Source: JAMXLO01 sp046732975 (lineage in GTDB: Bacteria > Pseudomonadota > Alphaproteobacteria > Acetobacterales > Acetobacteraceae). Taken from it: 17,100 nt of DNA. The notes under the pieces were generated by a model. That model did no database searches, was not told the origin of the DNA, and saw nothing but the letters and a program-made list of their open reading frames with translations. This document shows, piece after piece, positions 6,850-15,023 of the stretch (position 1 is the first letter of the stretch; each line of letters begins with the position of its first letter). The translations under genes and the position numbers were made by a program. The stretch lies in assembly GCA_046732975.1 (NCBI GenBank), contig JBKPOG010000159.1:1-17100 (forward strand), written 5' to 3'.

Positions 6850-7465
6850 GGAGAGGACCACCGGTAACAGGCGGAGAAGTTCACGAACCTTTCGATTTGA
6901 GCCTTGGCTTCCGCCTCCGAGGCCGCTGCCGCGTGCCTCTCGATCCACTTATCGAATATGTGTGCCGCCGCGCGCTCCCTGAGATATTCACGCCCGTACC
7001 TCTCGATCTCCTTCATCGTACGATGGCCAGTCAGAGCCATGATCTCAAATCGCGAACAGTCGAGTTCGATCAGTCGGACGACGCACGCTTTCCGCAGTCC
7101 GTGCGGCGAGCAGCCAGTGAGCCGGCTTCCCCCGCATCAGTCTCGGAGTCAGTTGCCGAAACGCTCCTTGGCGAACGGACTGCCCGCTCGGAGGTGAGGT
7201 ACACGAGATCGCCAGTTTTCGATGAAGCAAAATACGCTGGAGTTCCGCGATAATCGCTACGTATGCTTTGACCGGCGCCCGCTGCGGTTCTTCTCCTGGG
7301 TAGAGACGAGCATTCCGTCGCGGCGCATCTGCCCGCCGAGCCGGACGACATCCCCACGCCTGGCCGTGTAGAGGAGCACGGCCAATGCCAGACGAGCCTT
7401 GGTCCCTGCCGCAAAATATTGCTCGAACTGCTCGATTCATCAACGGACCAAGTGTGATGTCCCCG
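6850..7465 (-). pseudogene. Decayed tyrosine recombinase (phage/island integrase)
   Basis: The C-terminal catalytic domain of a tyrosine integrase can be followed on the minus strand, but only by changing frame at least three times. Recognisable pieces in order are GHHTWSVDE, IEQFEQYFAAGTKARLALAV followed by LLYTARRGDVVRL (first catalytic Arg), VKAYVAIIAELQRIL, KTGDLVYLTSER, FAKERFGN, CSPHGLRKACVVRLIEL (HxxR box) and MALTGHRTMKEIERYGRE (GH and the nucleophile Tyr). Two in-frame TGA codons (7149-7151 and 7137-7139) stand where relatives usually have Trp. The N-terminal half is missing beyond about 7465. The last frame stays open past 6850 and reads antisense through tRNA-Phe to 6648. The gene points at the tRNA, the usual layout of an island integrase next to its attachment site. 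It is certainly non-functional as written. Confidence 0.85.
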
Positions 7466-7563
7466 CTACCGGACGCGCCCAGGGAGACATCGCGCGCCCA
7501 GTTGCGCTATGGGAGCCTTGGTAGCAACCGGTCTGCCGTGGCGCGGGACCTGGTCCGTTGATG
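7438..7563. repeat. Perfect 13-bp inverted repeat bounding 126 bp
   Basis: CATCAACGGACCA (7438-7450) and its exact reverse complement TGGTCCGTTGATG (7551-7563) face each other. The left copy lies inside the integrase remnant (codons for W-S-V-D); the right copy is on the opposite strand just beyond the point where integrase similarity ends. Matching stops at both ends of each copy and no target-site duplication is evident. It may be a rearrangement scar or the ends of a very small element. Confidence 0.4.
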
Positions 7564-8094
7564 TTACCGCGATGATGCTGTTTGGGGCAGATTGACGACA
7601 TAGCCTTACCGGCATTGTGCGACGCGGTGGCAAAGGCATGCCCCTGACCAGCTGCGCACGATTGCATATCCGAATGACGGCACGGATTCGACATGCGGCA
7701 CTTGCCGACAGGGCTGCTCCTTCCATCCGGCAATCCCGGCTACAATGCCGGTGCGGTCGAGGTCTCATGGAAGGTCGTGCGTGAGTTCTGAGCTAGTTCC
7801 ACATACGCGGCTGCCGTCCCGCCCGGGGGGTTGCGCAGAGAACCGCATGATGCGATCCACGAAAAGCGCCGGTCGGGTGCGACGAAATAAGACGACGTCC
7901 GCGTCGTGGTATACCGGCTTCCGCTCAACTCCCTGCAGTTCAACGTAGCGCAGACCGGTTCAGCCGACAAAATTGCCGTCCCGCGTTCGGAGTGCCAAAA
8001 CCGAAGCCGGCCCCCGCTAAATCGGCGCGATTGTATCTAGATAGATCCTGATCTCCTCGCGCGGAGACGACTATGAAATCGCCCTGTAATGCTG
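7564..8094. other. Non-coding or degraded stretch, no gene recognised
   Basis: Short open frames exist on both strands (for example 7740-7970, minus), but none shows a recognisable motif, a Shine-Dalgarno sequence with a plausible start, or similarity I can name. No convincing terminator for the chemoreceptor gene (which ends at 8095) is visible; the hairpin CTCCTCGCGCGGAG near 8055 lacks a U-tract. It is best described as eroded island DNA. Confidence 0.5.
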
Positions 8095-9789
8095 CTACGC
8101 TGCTCGGACGCTCGCCACGAAGGTTTTCACCTCACCTGACAGTTGCTCGGCCTGCTTAGACACATCTGATGCTGCCGTCAGGACCTGACCAGCCGCCGCG
8201 CCGGTTTCGCTCGCCGCTTGGCTCACACCGCTGATGCCAGCGGTCACTTCCCGTGCCGCGTGGGTCGTCTGCTGCACGTTGCGGGCGATCTCTGATGTGG
8301 CCGCACCCTGTTCCTCGACGGCCGAGGCAATGATGGTCGAGATTGCGCTGACTTCCTCTATGGTGGCAGAGATACCCTGAATCGCTTCGACAGCCTCTCT
8401 TGTTGCGGTCTGTATTTGCGTGATCTGCGCGTCAATCTCTTCCGTCGCCTTGCCTGTTTGATTGGCGAAACTCTTAACCTCGGAAGCAACCACCGCGAAG
8501 CCTTTGCCGGCATCGCCAGCACGTGCGGCTTCGATGGTGGCATTCAGTGCCAGAAGATTTGTTTGACTGGCAATATTGGTGATCAGGCCGACGACGGCGC
8601 CGATCTTCTCTGCGCCATTAGCCAGCGCATGTACAATTGCGTCGGTTCGCTTGGCGCCATCCACCGCTTTCGCGGTGATCTTGGACGATTGTGAGACCTG
8701 ATGACTGATTTCACTAATGGAGGCCGTCAATTCCTCGGCTGCCGATGCCACGGTCTGCATGCCAGTGCTTGCCGCCTCAGACGCCGAAGCAACGGCAGCG
8801 GCCTGTTCATTGCTCTGGTTTGCCGTGCCGGTCATTGATTGCGCGGTTGCTTCCAACTCCGTGGAGGCAGAAGAAAGAACCCCAACCAAACTGCCGAGTT
8901 TGTTCTCGAAGTCGTCCGCCATCCGATGCAGGGCAGCCTTCTGCTTAGCCTCAGCCCGACGTTTTACTTCCTCCTGCTCGGCCCGCAGTCGCTCGGCCTC
9001 GCGCATGCTCTCCTTGAATACCAGCACTGTAGCAGCCATGCCGCCGACCTCATCGCGTCTTTCCGTGCCAGGGACCACAGTGGCGAGTTCTCCTTTTGCC
9101 AACATATCCATCGCGGCTTTCAACCCGCCAAGCGAGGAAGTGATATCTCGGTTTACGAGCCATGCAGCAAGCAGCGTGATGGCGAGGATCAGACCACCGA
9201 CCGACGCAAATCGGAACAATGCAGCGTGTAGTGCAACGTCGAGATCGTCAACGTAGGTGCCGGCGCCAAAAACAAGGTCCCAGGGCGCGAAGCGGGCGAC
9301 GTAGGTGATCTTCGGCTGCAACCCCGGCTCACCCGGCCTAGCAAACATGTATGCGACGGTGCCGTCGGCGCTGTTCCGCACCGCGTCGCGAATCATGTCT
9401 GTGACCAGCCGCCCCTTCTCGTTCTTGGCTGGTGGCGCCGGCTTGCCCTCAAGAGCCGGAGCCGCGCCATGCAGCACGAGGACATCATCGGAAGCCTGAG
9501 CGAAAACGTATCCGGCACCACCATCGAACCGCAAAGCATGAACGTTGTCACGCAGCAGTGCCAGCGCCTGCTCGCGGGTAAGCTGACGCGCCGCCACCCG
9601 ACTCTCTAACGATTGAGCGATACTGATCGTTGACTGCACGACAGTGCGCAGTTTGTCGATGCGGTCGTTTAACATCCGCTCCTGCATCAGCCATGCGGAT
9701 GCCCCGATCGAGGCGAAGATGCCCAGCGCCGATAGGCCAAGCAACATTGCTAGCTTGGTGCGGAGCTTGAGGTTGCTGAGGACGTGCAT
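8095..9789 (-). CDS. Methyl-accepting chemotaxis protein with single-Cache sensor
   Basis: This 564-residue chemoreceptor should sense a small ligand in the periplasm and control CheA. After a short basic N-terminus come TM1 (about 13-35), a periplasmic single-Cache (sCache_2-type) domain (about 36-185, with the family-like GGAGYVFAQASDDVLVLHG and WDLVFGAGTYVDDLD), TM2 (about 190-212), a HAMP linker and a long signalling coiled coil. The hairpin tip is the canonical IASQTNLLALNATIEAARAG, followed by GKGFAVVASEVK. The C-terminus (KTFVASVRAA) has no CheR/CheB-docking pentapeptide. The ATG at 9787-9789 fits because the next residues lead straight into TM1 and GAGG lies about 8 nt upstream; a longer in-frame start at 9843 would add 18 unlikely residues. 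No che or flagellar genes are nearby, so it is an orphan receptor. It is intact although flanked by decayed genes. Confidence 0.95.
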   Translation of the reverse strand: MHVLSNLKLRTKLAMLLGLSALGIFASIGASAWLMQERMLNDRIDKLRTVVQSTISIAQSLESRVAARQLTREQALALLRDNVHALRFDGGAGYVFAQASDDVLVLHGAAPALEGKPAPPAKNEKGRLVTDMIRDAVRNSADGTVAYMFARPGEPGLQPKITYVARFAPWDLVFGAGTYVDDLDVALHAALFRFASVGGLILAITLLAAWLVNRDITSSLGGLKAAMDMLAKGELATVVPGTERRDEVGGMAATVLVFKESMREAERLRAEQEEVKRRAEAKQKAALHRMADDFENKLGSLVGVLSSASTELEATAQSMTGTANQSNEQAAAVASASEAASTGMQTVASAAEELTASISEISHQVSQSSKITAKAVDGAKRTDAIVHALANGAEKIGAVVGLITNIASQTNLLALNATIEAARAGDAGKGFAVVASEVKSFANQTGKATEEIDAQITQIQTATREAVEAIQGISATIEEVSAISTIIASAVEEQGAATSEIARNVQQTTHAAREVTAGISGVSQAASETGAAAGQVLTAASDVSKQAEQLSGEVKTFVASVRAA

Positions 9790-10290
9790 GGGCAGCCTCG
9801 GAACAATAGCTGATGTCAACCTTAAACAACGGCACCTAATCATTCCTTAATCGGGTCAACGTGTATCCACTGGACACGAAGTAGTCGGTGCGGTGTGCGA
9901 TACAGCATCGCCCTGGCCATAACCGTCAGCGCTCCGAAAGGATTACCGATGAGTGCCGCAACTGTGTCTGGAGCATCGTGGTGACAACCCCGCCGCCCGC
10001 GAACGGGACAGCGGGGTGAAGCACTCACCCCCGCATCATATTTCACATCGACAGAGCCCCAGATCTTCTGAGCGACCCGAGCAGAGCCCACGGTGGCCGG
10101 CTCGGCATGCAATTCAGCGAGACCAAAAGCGGAGAAGCAGACTGTAATGACGCTCGGGGGGCGTAGGAGCTTGCTTTGGCACCAATCTCATCGATGTGGC
10201 ACGACGCCCAGCCGTGCACACGTACTTCAACGCCAGTTCAACACCAGCCCGCTAGTCTTGTACGATCAGTTGCGGTCATGCGGCCGATAG
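9790..10290. other. Intergenic region upstream of the chemoreceptor; competing GC-rich hairpins
   Basis: No gene is supported here. The region must hold the chemoreceptor promoter (minus strand), but I see no clear -35/-10 pair. One structured spot stands out: GCGGGGT (10011-10017) can pair with ACCCCGC upstream (9987-9993), or, as GCGGGGTGA, with TCACCCCCGC downstream (10025-10034). The two hairpins would be mutually exclusive. No open frame follows closely on either strand, so a regulatory role is doubtful. Confidence 0.4.
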
Positions 10291-10299
10291 CGTGGCACG

Positions 10300-11005
10300 C
10301 CCGGTTCGGTCGCGGTGCCTTACCTCGGTCTGCGCCGGGATCTGTGCATCGCCCGCCACCGCGTCGCCTACCTCGGCTAAGTCATTTTCCTCGCCTTCAT
10401 CCGCCAACGCTGCACCGGCTGAACCTGCTGGCGCGACGCCCTACCAGCTCGACGTTGGCGACGTGGTGCTATGCACCGTCTGTTGCACCTTGACTTTGTA
10501 GTGGCTGAACCGCCGTGCGCCGGAGATCACGGCCGACACCCATTGCACGTTGCCGCCTGGTCCCTGCAACAGCGCATCGTGCGCGCGATCGCTCCCTGCC
10601 TTGGTCAGCACCAGCTGACCCTCATGCGCGCGGTGTCCGCTTCCGCATCGCCTATCCGGACGTACGCGCGAGCCGAAGCGGCGCATGAGATCAGCGAGGG
10701 CCGCCTCGTTTCGTGCTGTCACGAGTACTTACCGCGCCCGCACCCATCGCGAGCGCCACCGCGACGGCGGCGCTGCCGAAATTCCTGGTCGCCGCGTTGA
10801 CGAGTGCTGTCTCGCCGGCCTGCAACCCGCTTGCAAGCCAGCCGCCGTAAGGGACGAGCATTACGACCGGAGCACACCAGCGTGACGCATCTTCGGACGC
10901 AATCTCGCCGAGTGAGAAGACGCGTTCCGCGCCGTGTGATAGGTAATATGATAAAGGCAATGAACGGTCGTGATGCGCGGGTCCCGACCGCTGGTAGTCG
11001 CTTGA
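10300..11005 (-). pseudogene. Decayed zinc-type (medium-chain) alcohol dehydrogenase
   Basis: Reading the minus strand from about 11005 downwards gives a clear MDR alcohol dehydrogenase segment. RVFSLGEIASEDASRW is followed by VPYGGWLASGLQAGETALVN and AATRNFGSAAVAVALAMGAG, the NAD-binding Rossmann region. After a frame change at about 10719 it continues as TARNEAALADLMRRFGSRVR. Another change gives IGDAEADTARMR, and weaker traces (ending EVGDAVA) reach about 10340. The glycine motif, usually GATGNFGSAG, is altered to AATRNFGSAA. The N-terminal catalytic domain with the zinc ligands is not found. With several frameshifts and no start, it is a pseudogene, further evidence that this side of the tRNA is eroding. 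Confidence 0.75.
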
Positions 11006-11103
11006 ATGCGAGACGATCATCGGACGCGCAACGCATCGCCACTTCGTCCATTGATGATGGGTGGGGACGGGGAGCTCGCCATTTAGCCTTAAGGAGCTTT
11101 CCA

Positions 11104-11147
11104 CCACGCGTTCCCGCAACTAGGCTGCCGCCGCAACCACCGCGTGG
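11104..11147 (+). promoter_or_regulatory. Possible 5'-UTR hairpin covering the SBP ribosome-binding site
   Basis: CCACGCG (11104-11110) is the reverse complement of CGCGTGG (11141-11147), and the right arm runs into the Shine-Dalgarno GGGAGGA (11146-11152). The loop is 30 nt and contains CCGCAAC twice. Pairing could partly hide the ribosome-binding site, but a 7-bp stem with a large loop in GC-rich DNA may be chance. Confidence 0.25.
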
Positions 11148-11156
11148 GAGGACATG

Positions 11157-12731
11157 ATGCGCAGGAAAACCGTCGGCCTTCTTGCCGGCCTCGCCTTGCT
11201 TGCCATGCCGGCGGCGGCGCAGCAGCACGCGTTGAACGTGGCCGTGGGCGGCGCCTTCACTTCGATGGATCCACACTTCTTCAATCTCGGTCCGAACAAC
11301 GTGCTGACCAGCTACGTCTTCGAACCGCTCACCCGCTTCGATCCGAAATACCGCCCGGAGCCCTCGCTCGCCGTCTCCTGGAAACCGATCGATGCGACCA
11401 CCTGGGAATTCAAACTCCGCGAGGGGGTCAAGTTCACCGACGGCACGCCGTTCACGGCAGACGATGTGGTCTTCACCTTCGCGCGTATTCCGACAATCAT
11501 GAACAGCCCGTCCAGCTTCATGTTTGCGGTGAAGCCGGTCACGAAGCTGGAAGTGGTGGACGATCATACCATCCGCATGCGTACGGCGAACCCCGCGCCG
11601 CTTATGCCCTTCAACATGGCGACCGTCCGCATCGTCTCGCGCAAGATCGGCGACGGTGCCAATACCGCCGATTACAACTCTGGCAAGGACGCCGTCGGCA
11701 CCGGCCCGTTTCGGCTTGCCTCTTTCATCGTCGGCGAACGCGCCGAATTCGCGCGTAATGAAGGCTGGTGGGACAAGAAGCCAGTCTGGGACAAGGTGAG
11801 CTACCGCTTGATCGCTGACAATGCCGCGCGGATCGCCGCCTTGCAGGCCGGGGATGTGGACGTGATCGAGGCGGTGCCGCCCGGCGACGTCAACGAGCTC
11901 AAGAAGAACGCGAAGGTTAGCGTCGTTTCGATGGCAGGCCAGCGACTAATTTACCTCTCCCTCGACGTTGGCCGACCCGAGACGCCATGGGCCTCGGACC
12001 TCAACGGCAAAAAATTGTCCACGAACCCTTTCCGTGAGATCCGGGTCCGCCGGGCCCTGTCACTGGCGATCAATCGTAATGGCATCCGCGACCGAATCAT
12101 GGATGGCTTTGCGGCGCCGACCGGTCAGCTCATGCCTGAAGGCGCCAGCGGCTACGATCCCTCGATCAAACCCGACTCATATGAGCCTGAGCAGGCGAAG
12201 AAGCTGCTCGCCCAGGCTGGGTTTCCGAACGGCTTCGGGATTATCCTGCACGGCCCGAACAATCGTTACGTCAATGACAGCAAGATCGTCGAGGCGATCG
12301 CGCAAATGTGGACCCGAATCGGCGTCAAGACGGCGGTCGAGACGATGCCGGCTGCGATGTATTTCAGTCGGGCGCAAAAGTTCGAGTTCAGCGCGCGTCT
12401 GACAGGCTGGGCGAGCGACACGGGAGAGGCGAGTAGCAATCTCACTGAACTGGTTGCGTCTTCCAATCCTGAGAAGGGACGCGGTGTCATCTTCGATCCC
12501 ACGCATTACGCCAACACGAAAGTGGACGAAATCGTCGAACGCTCGCTCGGGACAATTGATGAAGAGGCGCGTGAGGTCTTGTATCGAGAGGCGACGCAGC
12601 TGGCGATGCAGGACATGCCGCTCATTCCGATCCACCATCAGGTGAACATCTTCGCGATCCGTAAAGGATTGTTGTTCCATATGCGCATGCAGGAAGGCGT
12701 CCGTGCCTGGGATATCGAACCTGGTTCCTAG
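11157..12731 (+). CDS. ABC transporter substrate-binding protein, peptide/opine type (SBP family 5)
   Basis: This is a periplasmic binding protein of the DppA/OppA class, about 524 residues. A Sec signal peptide (MRRKTVGLLAGLALLAMPAAA) ends with an AxA cleavage site before QQHALNVAV. Family features are the SMDPHF start of the mature domain, FEPLTRFDPKYRPEPSLAVS, WEFKLREGVKFTDGTPFTAD followed by DVVFTFAR, GTGPFRL, and NPFREIRVRRALSLAINR. The family binds di- and oligopeptides, opines, nickel or sugars; the ligand cannot be read from sequence. Of two adjacent ATGs (11154 and 11157) I prefer the second, because GGAGG (11147-11151) is then 5 nt away rather than 2. No permease or ATPase genes follow, which is unusual since these are normally operonic. 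It is therefore an orphan that must use another transporter, or a leftover of a dismantled operon. The reading frame is intact. Confidence 0.93.
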   Translation: MRRKTVGLLAGLALLAMPAAAQQHALNVAVGGAFTSMDPHFFNLGPNNVLTSYVFEPLTRFDPKYRPEPSLAVSWKPIDATTWEFKLREGVKFTDGTPFTADDVVFTFARIPTIMNSPSSFMFAVKPVTKLEVVDDHTIRMRTANPAPLMPFNMATVRIVSRKIGDGANTADYNSGKDAVGTGPFRLASFIVGERAEFARNEGWWDKKPVWDKVSYRLIADNAARIAALQAGDVDVIEAVPPGDVNELKKNAKVSVVSMAGQRLIYLSLDVGRPETPWASDLNGKKLSTNPFREIRVRRALSLAINRNGIRDRIMDGFAAPTGQLMPEGASGYDPSIKPDSYEPEQAKKLLAQAGFPNGFGIILHGPNNRYVNDSKIVEAIAQMWTRIGVKTAVETMPAAMYFSRAQKFEFSARLTGWASDTGEASSNLTELVASSNPEKGRGVIFDPTHYANTKVDEIVERSLGTIDEEAREVLYREATQLAMQDMPLIPIHHQVNIFAIRKGLLFHMRMQEGVRAWDIEPGS

Positions 12732-12939
12732 TGAACCGGATCCGCAGAGAACCATCCAACTCGAGAGACGGCTGCAGGTTTGTGAAGACGCGCCGACGCG
12801 ACCGCTGGCCCCGCCGTGCCGCTCACTGCACCTCATGAAGGCGATCCTGACCCGGATCTGTCAGCGACTGCAGGAGGGCTTTCCGCATCGCCTGATCCAG
12901 ATCAATGTGTGCTCGGCCGAAGAGAGGGCATTACCTGGC

Positions 12940-12972
12940 CGCGCCATGTTTCCTCATGGCGCGTGGTTCTTT
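12940..12972 (+). terminator. Strong hairpin between the SBP gene and the CBS-domain gene
   Basis: A perfect 9-bp stem (CGCGCCATG at 12940-12948, CATGGCGCG at 12955-12963) with loop TTTCCT is followed by TGGTTCTTTG. It may be a weak intrinsic terminator for the SBP transcript, whose stop is about 210 nt upstream. Alternatively it lies in the leader of the CBS-domain gene, whose Shine-Dalgarno sequence begins 21 nt later. The U-tract is poor. Confidence 0.5.
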
Positions 12973-12998
12973 GAACTCTGATCGAGGAGGTTTCGTCC

Positions 12999-13691
12999 GT
13001 GCAGACAAAGGATATCATGACGTCAAACGTCATTTGTGTTACCGAAGACGCGCCCGTCCACGAAATCGTTGGCCTTTTGCTGAGGTACCGGATCAGTGCG
13101 GTGCCCGTCGTCGATGGCGCGCGGAAGGTCGTGGGAATCGTCAGCGAGGGGGACCTCCTTCGCCCCGAGGCAGCGGATGGCGCAGGGACGCGGCGTCCGT
13201 GGTGGTTGGAGGCCGTCTCCGCCGGCCAGCAACTCGACTACAACAAAGCACATGGCCGCACCGCTGGTGCGGTGATGACCCGAAACGTGATTACCGTCGA
13301 CGAAAGCACCCCGCTCAACGAAATCGCCGAACTGCTAGAACGCCATCACATCAAGCGCGTGCCGGTGCTCAGCGACGGCGGACTAGTTGGTATCGTCAGC
13401 CGTGCCAACCTCCTGCACGGGCTTGCGAACACCATAATCGATCGTCATGAACCTGGCGCGGCTAAGGACCGGCAACTCCGCCACGACCTGATGAAAATCC
13501 TGCTGGACGAGCACAAGCTCGATCCGGTCTTCGTTAACGTCACCGTGAGCGACGGCAATGTACGGCTATGGGGCGTGGTGGAAAACGCCGATGAGGCCAC
13601 CGCGGCCGAAAGCGCGGCGAAGAGCCTTCCGGGCGTGAAGTCAGTAGAAAACAATCTAGGCCCCGGCCCGATGTCGGGTGTGCCAGTGTAG
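12999..13691 (+). CDS. CBS-CBS-BON domain protein
   Basis: This 230-residue soluble protein has two CBS motifs and a BON domain. CBS1 (about 1-60) includes DIMTSNVICVTEDAPVHEIV and ISAVPVVDGARKVVGIVSEG. CBS2 (about 90-145) includes VMTRNVITVDESTPLNEIAE and IKRVPVLSDGGLVGIVSR. The BON domain (about 155-222) includes VNVTVSDGNVRLWGVVENAD and ends PGVKSVENNLG. Paired CBS motifs form a Bateman module that usually binds adenosine ligands (AMP, ATP, NAD or similar); BON domains are associated with membrane or lipid contact. Proteins of this layout are common in alphaproteobacteria and often respond to stress or energy state, but their targets are largely unknown. The GTG start at 12999 is supported by GAGGAGG (12984-12990), 8 nt upstream. 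It is a single gene; the next gene begins 138 nt downstream on the same strand. Confidence 0.92.
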   Translation: MQTKDIMTSNVICVTEDAPVHEIVGLLLRYRISAVPVVDGARKVVGIVSEGDLLRPEAADGAGTRRPWWLEAVSAGQQLDYNKAHGRTAGAVMTRNVITVDESTPLNEIAELLERHHIKRVPVLSDGGLVGIVSRANLLHGLANTIIDRHEPGAAKDRQLRHDLMKILLDEHKLDPVFVNVTVSDGNVRLWGVVENADEATAAESAAKSLPGVKSVENNLGPGPMSGVPV

Positions 13692-13731
13692 GCTCAGCGG
13701 GCGGAGCGCCACATCCGATGCACCGAAAACC

Positions 13732-13749
13732 TTTTCTGATTCAAGAAAA
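13732..13749. repeat. Short AT-rich dyad upstream of the sulfite-oxidase gene
   Basis: TTTTCT (13732-13737) and AGAAAA (13744-13749) flank GATTCA. This symmetrical AT-rich site stands out from the GC-rich surroundings in the 138-nt gap. It could be an operator for the downstream gene or, read on either strand, a weak hairpin with a U-rich flank. No named regulator is implied. Confidence 0.3.
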
Positions 13750-13829
13750 TGGCTGAATAAGCTGCGGCAGCAAGCGGCGGACCCACCAAAGCAAGCGGCA
13801 ACAGCCAGCACTACAAGGGGTGAGGGAGT

Positions 13830-15023
13830 ATGGCCACAGGAGAACATGAGGGCGCGGTCCCCGATTTCTTGCGCATGGATCATGCAGTTAGTGCGGACCC
13901 AGCCAATGCCAAGGAAACCGGCAGCTGGCACGGCTGGCCCACCAAAGATATCAAACCGGTTACCTTGACGGACGACGAGGGCCGGACGGTGCGTATCAGG
14001 ACGCCGGTAATGGACCTTGAGGGGCCCATAACCCCTACCGATCTACACTATACTGTCCAACATTTCGCGGTGCCACCGGTGGTGCATGCCAATGACTGGA
14101 AGCTGGAGATTTTCGGTGAGGTCAAGACACCCCTGACCCTCAACTTCGAGCAGGTGCGGCATTTCCCGGGTCGCAGCGTCCGCACCGTCATGGAATGCTC
14201 CGGCAGTGATGCCACATACTTCGAGTATTTCCGAGGCGAGGGGCCGAGACCCTCTCGTACTCAGGAGGGGATGATACTCAGCGCCAGCGAGTGGACCGGT
14301 GTGCCTCTGGCCGCCGTGCTGTACGAGGCCGGCCTCACTGCCAAATCGCTTTACGTGCGAGCCGAAGGCAACGACCTCGGCGTGCCGGCCACGGCCACAG
14401 AGGGCACCAAGCCCTTCTACTACGACAAGGGTCTGCCTATGGAAAAGGCGCTCCACCCCGACACCATTCTTGCCTGGGCGCAGAACGGCCAACTGCTGGA
14501 ACACCTCCACGGTGCCCCGGTGCGTTTGCTGGTGCCTGGTTGGTCCGGCAACTGGTCAGTGAAGTGGCTCAACAAGCTGGAGATCATGAAGCAGGAGCCG
14601 ACCTGCTGGTACCATTACGAATTCTACTACTACGGCACCTCAGCCACTGACCCTAATAAAGAGCTGATCACCACCATCGGGGTAAAATCCATCATCACAC
14701 ACCCCAATGACGACACGGAGACGATGTCTCCGGGCATCCATATGATCCGCGGGTACGCTTGGAGTGGCGCTGGCGCCATCGCGCAAGTTGAGGTGAGCGT
14801 GGACGGAGGGGAAACTTGGCATTCCGCACACATTGAACCGCCACGCGAGCGATTCATGTGGGCGCGTTGGTCGTATCACTGGAATGTGCGCCACAAGGGC
14901 AGATATACGTTGATGTCGCGGGCGACAGACGAGGTGGGCCGCGTTCAGTCGCGAGAGCCACTCTACAACAATATGCGGAAGAATTTCAGCGCCATCGTGG
15001 GCTACACAGTCACGGTGGCGTAG
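13830..15023 (+). CDS. Sulfite-oxidase-family molybdopterin protein without an export signal
   Basis: This 397-residue protein has the sulfite oxidase two-domain layout. A Mo-pterin-binding domain (about 60-265) holds the predicted Mo-ligand cysteine C123 in VMECSGSDATYF, SASEWTGVPLAAVL, and VPGWSGNWSVKWLNKLEIM. The dimerisation domain (about 280-395) follows, with SPGIHMIRGYAWSGAGAIAQ, VEVSVDGGETW and RWSYHWNVRHKGRYTLMSRA. Relatives oxidise sulfite or act in the Sox system (SoxC). The residues after the cysteine (SGSD) differ from the CAGN or CGGN usual in sulfite oxidase and SoxC, so the substrate is uncertain. No Tat signal precedes the domain, and a TGA stop in the same frame sits 6 nt upstream of the ATG, so this start is firm and a cytoplasmic location is likely. 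AAGGGG and GAGGG lie just upstream. There is no cytochrome partner or moa/mob gene nearby. Confidence 0.88.
   Translation: MATGEHEGAVPDFLRMDHAVSADPANAKETGSWHGWPTKDIKPVTLTDDEGRTVRIRTPVMDLEGPITPTDLHYTVQHFAVPPVVHANDWKLEIFGEVKTPLTLNFEQVRHFPGRSVRTVMECSGSDATYFEYFRGEGPRPSRTQEGMILSASEWTGVPLAAVLYEAGLTAKSLYVRAEGNDLGVPATATEGTKPFYYDKGLPMEKALHPDTILAWAQNGQLLEHLHGAPVRLLVPGWSGNWSVKWLNKLEIMKQEPTCWYHYEFYYYGTSATDPNKELITTIGVKSIITHPNDDTETMSPGIHMIRGYAWSGAGAIAQVEVSVDGGETWHSAHIEPPRERFMWARWSYHWNVRHKGRYTLMSRATDEVGRVQSREPLYNNMRKNFSAIVGYTVTVA

Noticed and set aside
6648..7040. 130-residue minus-strand ORF as a complete small protein
   Set aside because: Its start is the end of the integrase relic and its C-terminal third is an antisense translation of tRNA-Phe, a well-known annotation artefact.
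9987..10034. Riboswitch or attenuator formed by competing GC-rich hairpins
   Set aside because: No gene starts just downstream on either strand and no known riboswitch core is present; probably chance pairing in GC-rich DNA.
10719..11567. Minus-strand open frame of 282 residues
   Set aside because: Half is antisense to the SBP gene and the rest is an off-frame reading of the alcohol dehydrogenase pseudogene.
13830..15023. Possible hidden Tat leader upstream of the sulfite-oxidase gene
   Set aside because: All three plus-strand frames in 13692-13829 were read; none contains a twin-arginine motif followed by a hydrophobic stretch that could be joined by one frameshift.
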